Below are positions 12,846 through 24,300 of a stretch of DNA of 64,000 bases, in pieces. The notes under the pieces were generated by a model. The model did no database searches and was not told where the DNA came from. It saw nothing but the letters and a program-made list of their open reading frames with translations. Every line of letters starts with the position of its first letter. The stretch's first letter is position 1. The translations under genes and the position numbers were made by a program. Source of the stretch: Welwitschia mirabilis (taxonomy: Eukaryota; Gnetophyta; Gnetopsida; Welwitschiales); assembly GCA_051453625.1 (NCBI GenBank), contig JBOZIK010000001.1, positions 283,814,385-283,878,384 on the forward strand. The letters run 5' to 3'.

Positions 12846-15103
12846 TGTAAGACTCTGATTTTAATTACCCTAATTAATTAAAATTTTGTTTTAAGCATTA
12901 TTAACTAACATGTACAACAGAACCTGGGATTAAATCCTATTTAAATCTTATTAAAACATTAGATAACATGATTGTTACTTAACTATAACTCCTTTTGGCT
13001 TGCATATATTGTGTCCTCTATTTATTCCTAACTTTTATTTTTGCCACACAGAGATATCTTGTACAAATTTGATGGGATGTTAACTTGTTTTATTATATAC
13101 AATGGATAAATTTAGGATAGTGTCTAACTAATATAATAAGAGGTTGCATCTCCCATCAATGGCATTCCAACTCAATATCTGACCACCCTCTAGACGTGAT
13201 TTGATTCTACTTCAAGTTCTAGACTATATAAATATGGTTGGGGTTAACACTATAGGCTTAGACTTCATCTCGACATATTCCCAATATAAGTGACAAGTGG
13301 TATGTGAGGTGGATTCATGCTTACAAGCAACCCTTACTTTTTTGAAGCATCATAGGATGGTGTAACATAGCCCTTTGATATCAAGACCTTGAGATATTAA
13401 GTCAGAGTAATTCCATGCATAGGTAAGATAAGAGATTAGTGATCAAATCCACTTCTAAAAGGGTTTGAAAATAAAAGTACAATGCAACCCATCTTGGTGA
13501 TGAAATCCAAGTATGAAGATGAATAATTATTGAGATTATCTTAGTTTAGTTGAATAAATACACCATACAAATACAAGCATACAATATGTGGATATTTAGT
13601 GGATTGTTTATCTAGTAAAACTAATTCTAGTCATCATTGTGTTTATTTTAAGAAACAATCATATAAAATAAAAATAGGATATATAAGAATATTTTTAATT
13701 TTACATAAATAAAAATCATACATTTGCAAAGTGTAACAATGAAAAATAAATGAAATAAAACATCTCTTCATTTTTCTACATTATAGGAATTCTTTTCAAC
13801 TAAGACACATTAATACATCCAAGTTCTCTTTTAAAAACATCCTTCATTTATGGGACTAAGTCAACTTCTAAACCCCTTTTATAATTTTTAAGTATCTATA
13901 TTAAAATAAATTTAGATAATCTATATGTATATTTTTAAAAAAAGAAACATTAATGAAGCTAATTAGTTGGGCTACATACCTCTAGAATTATTAAGTGGAC
14001 AACCTTAAAGTTTATGATTGAAATGTAAGAATAAGAGCCTAAAGTTTAATAAATAATATATTAAAATGATAGAAAAATAAACTTAACTTAATTAGAAATC
14101 ATATATAATATTTAAAATAATTTGGTACTTGCATTAGATAATTTTCTATAATTATTAAAGTTAATTATAATTTTCTTAGTTTTTAGAAGATATTAAAACT
14201 AAAAATTTCTAGTTAATTATTTAAAAAATGTAAAAATAAATTAGGCTTAATTTTCTTAAACTATACTCATTATACAATCCCTAAAAACTAACCTTAATAA
14301 ATTTGAATTAGTCTAGATGTATTTTATAGGTTTAAACTTTAAACTATAAAAACTGCCTAAATTTTGAAATTAAATGATTATAAATTTTAATATATTTTAA
14401 TTTTTTCAATGAGTAAATACTTATTAGAAAATGTATTAAATTCTCTATAAGCTAGACTAATCCATTTTTACCTATAAGGTTTTGTAAATTTTGAAAACTG
14501 AATCTTTTTACTTATTGTTTTTTGCTTATAATTTTTAAGTTATGTCCATAAAATAAATTTTAAAAAGTATTTAACTCTTAGAAAAATTATGTTTTAGAAT
14601 TTTTGAATTCCTAACATGGTTACAGACCTCCACAGAAAATTTCATAAATTTTTACTTACTACTAAATGAGTTATGACTAAACTTTAACTAAACTACGAAC
14701 AAGAGAAGTCATACTAATTTATGAAATAAAAATCAATTAAATTAACTATGACCTCATAATAAAAATTTGTATTATAAGTATATAAACATAATTATAAGTA
14801 ATGTAAACTCAAATTACTATAATAAACAATGTATCAATGCCATAAGACTTAGGATTTTCTAAGAATGGGTGCCTAGCCTAAATAGATTCTTGAGGATCAA
14901 ACTTGTTTACCCTAATAAGACTCTGATGCAAATCTGATGTAAAATGCATTTCAATAATAATACAATGCAATACAATATGGGTACCTAAAATCATAGTGAA
15001 CCCCTTGGTCGCTTGGCCAAAATATCCATTAGAAACATAGAAGCTAATCATGTTAAGAGATCCCTTAACTCTCTCCCTTATCTTAGTCTATACTAATAAG
15101 AGG

Positions 15104-15105
<2 letters not shown>

Positions 15106-15147
<42 letters not shown>
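15106..15147. repeat. (TA)n microsatellite in LTR C
   Basis: About 20 TA units with one interruption (TG). It is followed at 15149-15213 by a ~31-bp direct duplication containing 'catcaactatgaatataaag'. Confidence 0.9.
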
Positions 15148-15609
15148 CCCCATCAACTATGAATATAAAGAGATCCTCATCAACTATGAATATAAAGAGA
15201 TCCCTCAAATCTCTCCCTTATCTTAGTATCAGCCAATGAGAAAAAAATACAATATTACAATGATAGTATAAGCATATGCATAGGCCTAATGCAAGAAATG
15301 AAGCTAAGATTCTTTACGAAAGAAGAACCTACTTAGAGGAAAAGAGATTGATGATGCTTGAACAAGATTTATGAAGTCTTAAGTTACAAGATCCTATCTT
15401 TAAGCCTCCAAACTCTAGGCTTTAAGCTCCAAGCTCTAAGCTTCAACTCCACACTCAAGAGGATGAAGGATTAAGAAGAAAATTTGGTAGCATAAACTTG
15501 CTTGAAGAATAGTAGTTTGAGAGGAAGGAATAGGGCTCTATTTACAAATAAATGGTGTACTAAAGATCCTTGATACCCACAACATTTTACCCATAAGGTA
15601 AATAAATAT

Positions 15610-15850
15610 CTTTTACTTGATAAGATTGATCAATGGAAAATTGGATGAACTTTGTATAAAAGTGATATGGACATGTGAATGACAATGACAAGATTGATTA
15701 ATAATAAGTTGAATGAACTTTGTGTAAAAGTGATATGGACATGGGAATGATAGTGACAAGATTAATCAATGATAATTTAGATAATCTTGTGTAACAGTGA
15801 CATTGATGAGATTGATCAATGAGAAGTTGTAAAATCTTGTGTAAGAAGTG
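15610..15850. repeat. Minisatellite in LTR C, ~70 bp unit, three to four copies
   Basis: Head-to-tail units with 'gacaatgacaagattgatta' and 'gtaaaagtgatatggacatg' repeat about every 70 bp. They are homologous to the array at 10278-10480. Confidence 0.75.
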
Positions 15851-16818
15851 AAAGTGATGTATGAATGACATAAAGAATCTTAGTTATGACTCATGTACCT
15901 AATTTGGATGAGCAATTTTCTTGTTTTAATTAACAAGATCAATTACATGCATCATTTCTTCATGTTAAATCCTTCTTAATCCTTTATAGATTCATAATTA
16001 ATCCAAAACATATTTAAAACACATTAGAAGAATAAATGCATCAATTTCAAAATTGTCATGAAACACAATAAGAAAAACAATATTTTATGCAGAAAGTACT
16101 TCCACAAATGTCAACAAGGATAAAATTCATGGTAGAATAAATTTTAGTCATTCATCCTTTTTATTTTATAGATAAGATGCTTGTCGTTATTCACATGTTT
16201 ACACTCCTCATAATCCATTACATCAAAAACACAAATCATAAAAAAAGGAATGCCATAATTGAATGTGAAAAAAAATGGCATAATGGGATGTAAGAAGATA
16301 TCATAATTAAATGTAAGAAAATGTCATAATAGAATGTAAGAAATTATCATAGTTGAACATAATACTCTCATTATTATTTCACTTTTACCAAGTAATTTTA
16401 GTTTCTTTTAAGTTTTGAATAAGTCACATGGATAAATGGTTAAATAAATATGTCACATGCCATTTTTGTAGACATAATTTTACACTTTCATATGAATTTT
16501 TAAATTAACTATTTAACCATCTAAATGACTTGCCTAATCATAAATAGGGTTATTTTAATATTAAAAATCTTATAATTATCATTATTAATAAAATTACTCA
16601 AAACTAAGATTAATTACTTAAGTGACCTTATGAGTATCTATAAATCGAAATATATGTTTGGCATAATACATTATCAATTATAAGACTATCCATTGATTCT
16701 CACTAAAAAAAGGAATTTTCATTAAAATTGATATCAAAATGTACTACATAATTTAGAGACTCTCATAATTATGTCATTACAATTACTAACTAAAGATTAC
16801 AAAATGTAGGTTATAACA

Positions 16819-19500
16819 CATAAAGGATGATTTTGTTACTAAGATCTTCGTATCCTCTTAATACAATATTTCTCTTATACCAATTCTTATTTGTTAATGC
16901 TTTCCATGAATCTGATATATAAGTTAATCATTCAATGATTTATATACGAAATTATTTTATAGAGCCATTAAATCAACATACTTAATTAATATGTTTTAGA
17001 TATATTTGATAGCCCACTTCAAAGAATTCTTATTAGTTGAATCTTCCAAATCCATGATTAACTTAATCATACTTACCGAAATATATTTGTGGTCTTGTGT
17101 CATTATTCATTCTATTTTTCTGAATTGACACTTTTTATTAATAAGGAATGAAAAAATAACTTATATTAGTAGATTCCACTATATAATATTTTCATAAATA
17201 GAATGAACTATTTTGTGAGGAGGAGATCATCAATGAAATAACCCAAGGGTGAAAACACCCTGTCACCATGTAATAAAAATTTAATGTTGAGAACAAAAAT
17301 TGGCCTTTCACAAAAACAAAAACAAATCAAAGAAAATCATTCACAACCCAAATCCAACAAACAATTTAGCTTTTACTATAATCATAAAAAAATTTCCATA
17401 ATTGATAAATATCAATCCTATTTTATATTCATGTTTTAAAATCATTAAAGCATCATTTAGGAAAATTGTAATCTTCTTAATCTAAATTAAGATGATTTAG
17501 AGTGATGTTCTTTGACAACGAGCATCTAAATTAATTCCCAATCTGAACTGATAAATTATGAATTTATTAACTGCAAGTAAAATGTGAAGATAAAAAATAA
17601 ATATGTTCATTAGAAATAGGGGTTTTTCGAATCATAGCATTAAACTTTTAGGTGTTAAGATCAAGAAAATACTAGCATGTTATAATAAATCATATTTCCA
17701 TTTACACCTGAACAATTTTTACAATTATGTTGTGTTTGTGAGCTCTCTGCATTTCTAAGAGCAAATAATGTAAAGGATAAGATAACTTGCTAAATATAAA
17801 ATGCATTAAGAATAATAGAAGCAGTCTATATAATCATGAGAGTAAACATTGATAATAAAAAAAAACATCAAAAATAAAACTCATCATCAAAGATCAATTT
17901 CTTAATAAAGATGAATATCATAAATGTTACAATAATGTCTAAAAGCTATAAGATTATTATATTCGAAGCTTGATGAAACAAAGAACTAACTCTATCAACT
18001 TAGCCTTTACAAATGTGATGGTGTTTACAAGCACAAAATTACAGTTATAGTGTACTAATTACAATAGCTAGATCTTTGCTACTCCATAATGAAGGCTATT
18101 AGTATATATAGGTCAACAGTATAGGCATACTTCCATCCTTAACAATGACAATTGGGGTTACAAGAACTTTAATAGTTGGGTTATAATTACATGTGTCTTT
18201 TTAACTATTCAAACGTCTATTTTCTATTATGTTGAATTTTCCTTTATTTGTTAATGGGACATTATAACCATAAGGCTGATGTTGGGATAACATTCTTAAT
18301 TACTATACATATCGTCTTTAAGCAACTTGTATGAATAATAATTTTGTTTGGATCAAAATACCTTTTTTTCTTAATTGTAAAGCTTTATATAGCCATGAGA
18401 TTAAGTTTGTACGTGATGTAATATTTAAGATTTTTTTTCACTCCTTGCAATTGAATAAATAATCTTGAAATTAGGTAATCAGGTAATTGTAGTTTGTACA
18501 TTTTTATACTATCTATTAAAATAAATATGCAGCTATTAAATGAAGCCTTATGGTTAAATAGTAATGCAAATGTTTATAACATTAATCATAAATTAATTAA
18601 TTAACTAATTAGTTTATATATTATAGGAAAGTCATGATGGCATGTCATGACTCTTTGACTTTCTAGTTATATTTCTTTTGTTAAGTAGAAATTGTAAGTG
18701 ACCTTGACAATAAGAATGGAAATTGAAGAAAATCAAAAAAGAATCCTCTTTAATTCTAACCTTCTAGGGTTTCAAGTACATTATTCTATTTTAGCTAATT
18801 AGATCCTTCTAAATTTTCTTTGTTTTGACGTGTTCCTGATGCATGGAAATGAAAAATGTGAATGAAACTTAGTTAACCTACATTAATCCACTTTAAAACC
18901 AAAGTTTTTGGTGCCTATATTTTTCATTAATTTTGGTAAGTTATTGAATTTAAAGGATAATGAAAATACAAGCGAAAATTTAAAGTGAAAATTTTAAAAA
19001 CAAAAAAGCTAAAATTTTTATGTATATTTTCATAAATAATATATAATCTGATTATATAAATGTATTTGTAACCCATCCATGTTTTACTTTCAGGCGCCAT
19101 GTAAAGCTAGGCACTAAAAAAGAGTAATTGATCGAGTCTCCTTCAAAGATAGTAACTTAAAACATATAATAGAATATAATGTAATGTAAGGGCAGCTTAA
19201 TGCCAATAACAAGATTATTATCTCATGGTGTGAGGACAAAAAAGACAAGGTTATTAAGGTATGTTTATTGAGACCTTTCCTAGCAATTATTTTATATTGT
19301 TATTGTTATTATTTTCATAAAAGATTAATTGTCATTTATAAAATCTCTCTATGTTCTTTTCAACCCAAAAAAATCTTATATATTCTAGATTTTCGGAAAG
19401 TTACTACTACCGGTCTTGAAGAGGTCCCATGTGTATTTAATTTCTGAAAAGGACAAGCTTAATCCGTTAATATCGCTTATGTGCAAGTAGAGAGATTAAA
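16819..19500. other. AT-rich intergenic DNA, no gene recognised
   Basis: Both strands are full of stops. I saw no retroelement domains, tRNA-like boxes or long repeats. Composition changes from about 19560, where GC rises toward the allene oxide cyclase gene. Confidence 0.6.
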
Positions 19501-19559
19501 ATCATGTTTAACACGTTTTCTTGATATTTTATTCAATTACTAATTTCATCAAATCCCGT

Positions 19560-20020
19560 GTCACATTCCAAGAGAACAACCAGAAAAATGGACAATATTC
19601 CGAAAAGGGGATGGCTGTTGTCTGCAGAATGTGCGTTCAGAATAGGATTTTCTGTTTCAGGTCTAAGAGGCCCTGCAAGCCAGCAAGGCCATGTTTTTCT
19701 ATCTCATAAATCCCACTGACATTGCAGACCATTGACGTTTTCAACACATTTCACTGTAATTTTTGTGGAAAAGCATACCTAATGATGGCAGTGAAGATGG
19801 CCTGCAACTGCGTCACTTCAATTTTCTGTCCTTCCTCTTTCCTTTCACACATGCCGCTGAATCGGTCTGCAGAATGCAGACCAGCAAGTCATTCATTCGT
19901 TTCTGCTTTAAAACGAGAGCACTTCAATGCACTTCTGTGCCCCAAGTCGAAGCCCCAGAAACCAGTGCCTTTACTTTTACGAAAAGAATTTCAGCGTCCT
20001 GAAAACCATAACTGTCTCTC
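19560..20020 (+). promoter_or_regulatory. Probable promoter/5' leader of the AOC gene
   Basis: GC content rises above the flanks and no homologous coding frame is found; the overlapping open frames here look like chance. A TGACG motif, a class bound by TGA-type bZIPs and often seen in jasmonate-responsive promoters, lies at 19733-19737. A perfect 8-bp inverted repeat with a 3-nt loop lies at 19864-19882. An in-frame TAA at 20009 precedes the ATG. The TSS is not determined. Confidence 0.4.
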
Positions 20021-21570
20021 ATGGCTGCCACTTTTCAAAGAACGCAATCTTCTGCAATTGTCCAGTTGCCCCAGTCCCTCTGTGTACAGTCACAGAAGCA
20101 CATCTCTTTCGGCCGTTCCCATTTCGTAAATCTAAGGCCCGTAATCTGTTCCCACAGCCAGAAGGCCAAAGCAGTCGGGAAGTGTATGAGGGTTTCTTGC
20201 TTCTGGAAGAACTGTCGGAACTGGCCATTTTTCCCGTTCGTTCAAGCTTCTTCTACTCAGTCTGAATCAGGTTTTGGTGAGTTAAACCTTCTGCAACTCT
20301 AGCGTTCTTATGTTTTTAGGATCTTTGGTTTGGAATTAAAGTGCTTTGTGTTGGGGATGTTAGGTTCTGTGCAGGAGCTTCATGTGTATGAAATCAACCA
20401 CTTCAACAGGAACAGTCCTGCTCTTCTTCGGCTCAGCCAGAAGCCTGAAAATAGTCTTGGAGATCTGGTGCCTTTCACCAACACGGTATGGACTATTTCC
20501 ATCCTCCTTTTAAGATTTTCTGTTTAAGCTTTAATTCATTTAGCTTTGAAAATTTGACTTGGAACAACAATTGAACATACCTGGGGACTGTTGGGAGAGT
20601 TTTTGAGATCTCAGACAAAGTCCTTGCAATGAAAGCTGGGCTCAGGCCCACCCTAAGTTTTTTCTTTTATGACAATTCGAAATTTAACAGAAGAAAGCCC
20701 AGAAAGTGGTGACAATTCTTGTATGATTGTTGTTTCTCTCTCTCTGTCTTCGATATCCTGTCATTTCATACTTTTGGTTTCCAACCCAGTAACTATTAGT
20801 TTGCTATAGAATTTTCTCATGAAGTAACGTTGTCATCATTATATATTTTTCAGAGATCCTTGCTATTGTTTTTTGGTTCAAAAACTTTTTAAGAATCAAA
20901 CTCATATCTACAAAATCATAGGCTACTGTTATATTCTTAGGATGTCTTCAAGAAAACAATCCCAACTATAACTAAATTATTGTGATGAAACTGAAACTGA
21001 ACTTTTGTTACATCCATGGAAATCCCTAAAATCTGTCATATATCCAATGTGGAAAACAGCTCTATACTGGCAACCTGCAAAAACGCATTGGCATAACATC
21101 TGGAATATGCATTTTAATCCAACACTTTCCTGAGAAGCAAGGAGACCGTTATGAGGCAATCTTCAGCTTTTACTTTGGAGGCTATGGGCACATTGCAGTG
21201 CAGGTAAATTATAACCTTGCAATCACATAATTTATCCCATGCCCATTAAAACTGGGGCAAATTGTTGCATATATACGGGCCTGAACTATACCTTTCTGTG
21301 TCTGAAATACAGGGACCATACTTGACATATGAAGAATCATACCTTGCAGTTACAGGGGGCTCTGGAATATTCAAGGGAGTCACTGGTAAGGTGAAGCTGA
21401 AGCAGATTGTCTACCCTTTTAAGATTCTCTACACGTTTTACTTGGAGAGCATTGCAGCTCTTCCTGATGAGCTACTGGGAGAGCCAGTGCCTCCCACACC
21501 AGACGTAGAGCCTACTGAAGCTGCCAAGGACGCAGAGCCTCATGCAACGGTTCCCAATTATACCCAATAG
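20021..21570 (+). CDS. AOC: Allene oxide cyclase, chloroplastic (4 exons)
   Basis: It cyclises 12,13-epoxy-octadecatrienoic acid to cis-(+)-OPDA in plastids, the step that sets jasmonate stereochemistry. Exons are 20021-20270, 20364-20485, 21060-21203 and 21313-21570. All introns are GT-AG and the junctions keep frame, giving 257 aa, normal for the family. Residues 1 to about 83 are a basic, S/Q-rich plastid transit peptide with no homology. The barrel begins at [10 protein letters not shown] (86-95). Residues equivalent to the Arabidopsis AOC2 catalytic set are present at a constant offset of 70: E93, N95, S101, P102, N123, C141. Conserved blocks [45 protein letters not shown] and a C-terminal VPNYTQ follow. 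The start is the first ATG after an in-frame stop at 20009. No broken site was seen. Exon edges are predicted, not observed. Confidence 0.93.
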
Positions 21571-21900
21571 ATTCTTGTTGTAAGGTATAGAACATAGTCT
21601 GGATATTAGATATTTCAGGACTGAGCAAATAATTTGTGTGGGATTTGTATCTCAGCGCCACTGGGAGGAAATTTGCTTTGGATGTCAGGTCGTCGGTAGG
21701 GATGCTTCAGTTTTGAGGCCATGGGGATGACCTTATTCACAGTTTTTCTGGGAGTGCTTTACTAAATCATTGACAGTGTGAAATCTTCCATGAAATACTT
21801 AAACCATGCTATGTCACTGAAACATGTTGTTGTTATGTTTTGAAGCTTAACAAAAAATGAACAGAGACTTCTGTTCTAAAAATTTTTTTCACTTGTAAAA
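21571..21900 (+). other. Probable AOC 3' UTR and downstream flank
   Basis: The moderately GC-rich sequence continues past the stop at 21568-21570 and becomes AT-rich after about 21870. I could not place a clear polyadenylation signal, so the end is approximate. Confidence 0.35.
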
Positions 21901-22053
21901 ATAAGTTGACGCAAAACTGAATACAAAGGGGTATGACTCAGAAGCCTGAAACCTAAAGTCATAAATCTTCACATTATACAAATAAAAGTCATAAATCCGT
22001 ATTCTATAATTATCATGAAATATATTTAATTGTTTGATTAAATTTGCTGAGTA

Positions 22054-22127
22054 TCTTATTGTCGTCTAGTTCAGTTAGGATACCCACCTTTCACCCAAGT
22101 AACCCAGGTTCAAGTCTTGGCAATGGA
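22054..22127 (+). pseudogene. tRNA-Glu(UUC)-derived sequence (pseudogene or SINE head)
   Basis: The order matches plant tRNA-Glu: D-arm with box A-like TAGTTCAGTTAGGA, anticodon loop CTTTCAC (anticodon TTC), T-arm with box B-like AGGTTCAAGTCTT, then CAATGGA in place of CAACGGA. Differences from the functional tRNA are mostly C/G to T/A changes that weaken the acceptor and T stems. That pattern fits decay by deamination. It may be the head of a SINE rather than an isolated tRNA pseudogene. Confidence 0.65.
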
Positions 22128-22138
22128 AACTTTCATAA

Positions 22139-22210
22139 TTATTCCACCGCTAAGTGGTGGTTAGGATCTTAATTATTCCACCATCACTAGCGTAAGTGGT
22201 GGTTAGGATA
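22139..22210 (+). repeat. Two direct ~33-bp repeats next to the tRNA-Glu relic
   Basis: 'attattccacc' followed by 'taagtggtggttaggat' occurs twice in tandem, the second copy with a short insertion. The 'gtggttaggat' part resembles a tRNA D-arm, so these may be partial duplications of a tRNA-like module. Confidence 0.6.
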
Positions 22211-22369
22211 TCCTTCAGTTAAATAGTAAGTGTTGAGGGCATTGCTTAGCCACCCTACTAGTTGGGACGTCTTTGATTCTATGGACCAGAAGCTTTTGAG
22301 TTCAAACCCTAAATGCTGACAGCATTGCTTAGGTACCCTATTGGCTATATAGCACTTGACGAAAGTGTT

Positions 22370-22435
22370 CGAATGTATGACCTCCTAAATGGAAAATGAG
22401 TGTTTTATCAGTTGGACTATCACCACATTTATTTT
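22370..22435 (-). mobile_element. tRNA-derived SINE head, minus strand
   Basis: On the minus strand a box A-like GATAGTCCAACTGATAAAA is followed about 30 bp later by a box B-like CATACATTCGAACACT. The piece is similar to 22570-22630 on the opposite strand, including CACTC(A/G)TT.TCCATTTA. Only the pol III-promoter head is clear. Confidence 0.5.
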
Positions 22436-22569
22436 CATAAATTCCTAACATCTCAAAAATAAAATTTAAAACCAAATTTCCTCCTTTAAGAATAAGAAAA
22501 AAGAAACCTTAATCTTCCATACCTATTCTGAACATGATATCAAAACTTGGCATGGCACAAAAGTTTCAA

Positions 22570-22640
22570 TGGAGTCGTAGTCGAATTGGTGGGGCACTCG
22601 TTCTCCATTTAAGAGGTTTTGTGTTCAAACTTTTGAATTG
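22570..22640 (+). mobile_element. tRNA-derived SINE head, plus strand
   Basis: Box A-like GTAGTCGAATTGGTGGGGC and box B-like GTTTTGTGTTCAAAC are spaced as in a tRNA. It is homologous to the minus-strand copy at 22370-22435. The downstream body was not delimited. Confidence 0.55.
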
Positions 22641-24110
22641 CCTACTTGGCATATTTGACATATTGCAAGGCTTAGAGCATAATTAAAATCATTCTTTTCA
22701 ATGATCATGGGGGGTGTGCATTCTAGAGGGGTATGGTCATGAAAATTTTCAAGATAAAGAACCACTCCAACTAACTTGTTTGAATACATTATATTTCAAA
22801 ATAAAAAAGAAAACTAAACAAATTTAGTAAATAAACAATTATCACAAAGTCTTACAAAAAAATTGTGTTCAAAAATATAGAAAATTGCATAATTGCCCCA
22901 GTAAACAAAAGTTGGGGGTGTGTGGTATAGGGGATGTTGTGTTTTCATTCTGCCTAACCAAAAGTGGAGGCATGTTAAATGCGAGGTAGTCTTGCATTCA
23001 ATTTCTTTCCTTCACTCCCAAGCAACTACTTTTTAATTGAATTTTGAGAGAGTAAAAGGTTTTATCCTAAAAACTCTATACCTCTTAAGGGTTCAAAGAA
23101 AAAGGAAGGTGTGATCATCCTAGCATGATAAAGGCCTGATTGTTTTTTCTACCATGAAAAGACTCATTAAGAATGAATGGACATGAAAAATCAAAATATG
23201 GAAACAATGATGTTATACTTAAAAAACATAATTCCTTTTGAAATTTTAGGGCTTTTCCATTTATGAACAATTAAATTGCAAATAGATTAGATAAAATTTT
23301 TTTAACCTCCTTAAGATATAGACTTTTCTGACATAAGTTCCTTCCATTAACTTATAGATATTTAGTAGTACCTTATTTTTATCTAGCAACATCCTTTTTT
23401 TTTAAATTTTAGTTATTTCTTACATTTATGGAAGTAAAACTTCTGGTTGAAATGCTTGATCCAAGAAATAAACTCATTACCTCTGCTTGTTCTTAGTTTT
23501 TTTATCAATTTTCACTTAAATATAACAATGAATCACTTACATACGTGTTTTCCACTATAAATGCAAAGATCTAGATTCATATTTCAATCCAACTACAAGC
23601 TATATTTTTCTTGCATGAAGGTACTCATCATTTTTTTAGTTAAAAGCATTTTCTAACATTCTCATGGCCATTAGTTATGACATATATGTCTGAAAGCAAA
23701 ACATAAGTTATAGGATCATATGGTTTCATTTTAGCATGAGCCTTGCCACATATCTTTTGCTTTATGTGTTTTTGTGCGTTTTACAAGCATTGAGTAAGCT
23801 TCTCCAAACCAAGAAATTGGTTCCAAGGTCGTGATCAATTTTGTTACTTTTATACACTTACCAAAATCACATAAAATCATCAATCATACAATCATAATTC
23901 TTTAATTTGGGTATCGTTCCATGTCCACATTTCAAAGAATGAAACAAACTATACCCTGCATTCACCATAACTACATGGCTATAAGCATAAAGGCTACAAT
24001 TTTTATTTGTTCAACTACCTCTAATGCTTTGTTTGCATTATCGTGAGTGGATTTATCAAAATCATCACATTATATGGTAGTATTTGTTTGCTCAGAACTG
24101 TCACCAAAGA
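22641..24110. other. Intergenic DNA, no gene recognised
   Basis: AT-rich with stops in all frames. A further weak tRNA-like head may lie at 22917-23010, with a 'gtggtatagggg' start and a 'gaggtagtcttgcattcaa' T-arm. It is too diverged to call. Confidence 0.4.
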
Positions 24111-24300
24111 GCTAGTATATCACATCTAGGAGACCACATTTTGAATGAAGATCAATCAAAGAAGTTTCTGCCCAAAAAACCCTTTGAGGAATGCCTAAAT
24201 TTTGCATTGCTTCTATGAATTTGCTTTCTATCTTCTTGGAAGACAAGGTTGCATAACTAGAAATGACAAAAGCCCATGGAAGGTTGTGTATTCTCATCCC
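24090..24300 (-). pseudogene. Possible pentatricopeptide repeat (PPR) gene relic
   Basis: The minus-strand frame reads IEAMQNLGIPQRVF, then TSLIDLHSKCGLLDVIY, a stop and LFGDS. This resembles the PLS-class PPR pattern 'MQ..GI..NVFV.TSLIDLYSKCG.L..A..LFD'. About one and a half repeats are visible. No start, no DYW tail and no further repeats were found nearby, so it is a fragment of an organelle RNA-editing-type PPR gene at best. Confidence 0.5.

Larger units (their letters stand above)
12846..16818 (-). mobile_element. Ty3/gypsy LTR copy C, complete, ~3.97 kb
   Basis: Bounded on plus by TGTAAGACTC at the left, next to the primer-binding site, and GGTTATAACA at the right. That gives TG...CA ends on the coding strand. 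A length of 3973 bp is long for an LTR. It is non-coding apart from short chance frames, and includes a (TA)n tract and a ~70-bp minisatellite. Confidence 0.8.

Noticed and set aside
19722-20265. Three overlapping open frames of 79-135 codons just upstream of and across AOC exon 1
   Set aside because: They conflict with the AOC frame, show no family similarity, and are explained by the higher GC of the AOC leader and transit-peptide exon.
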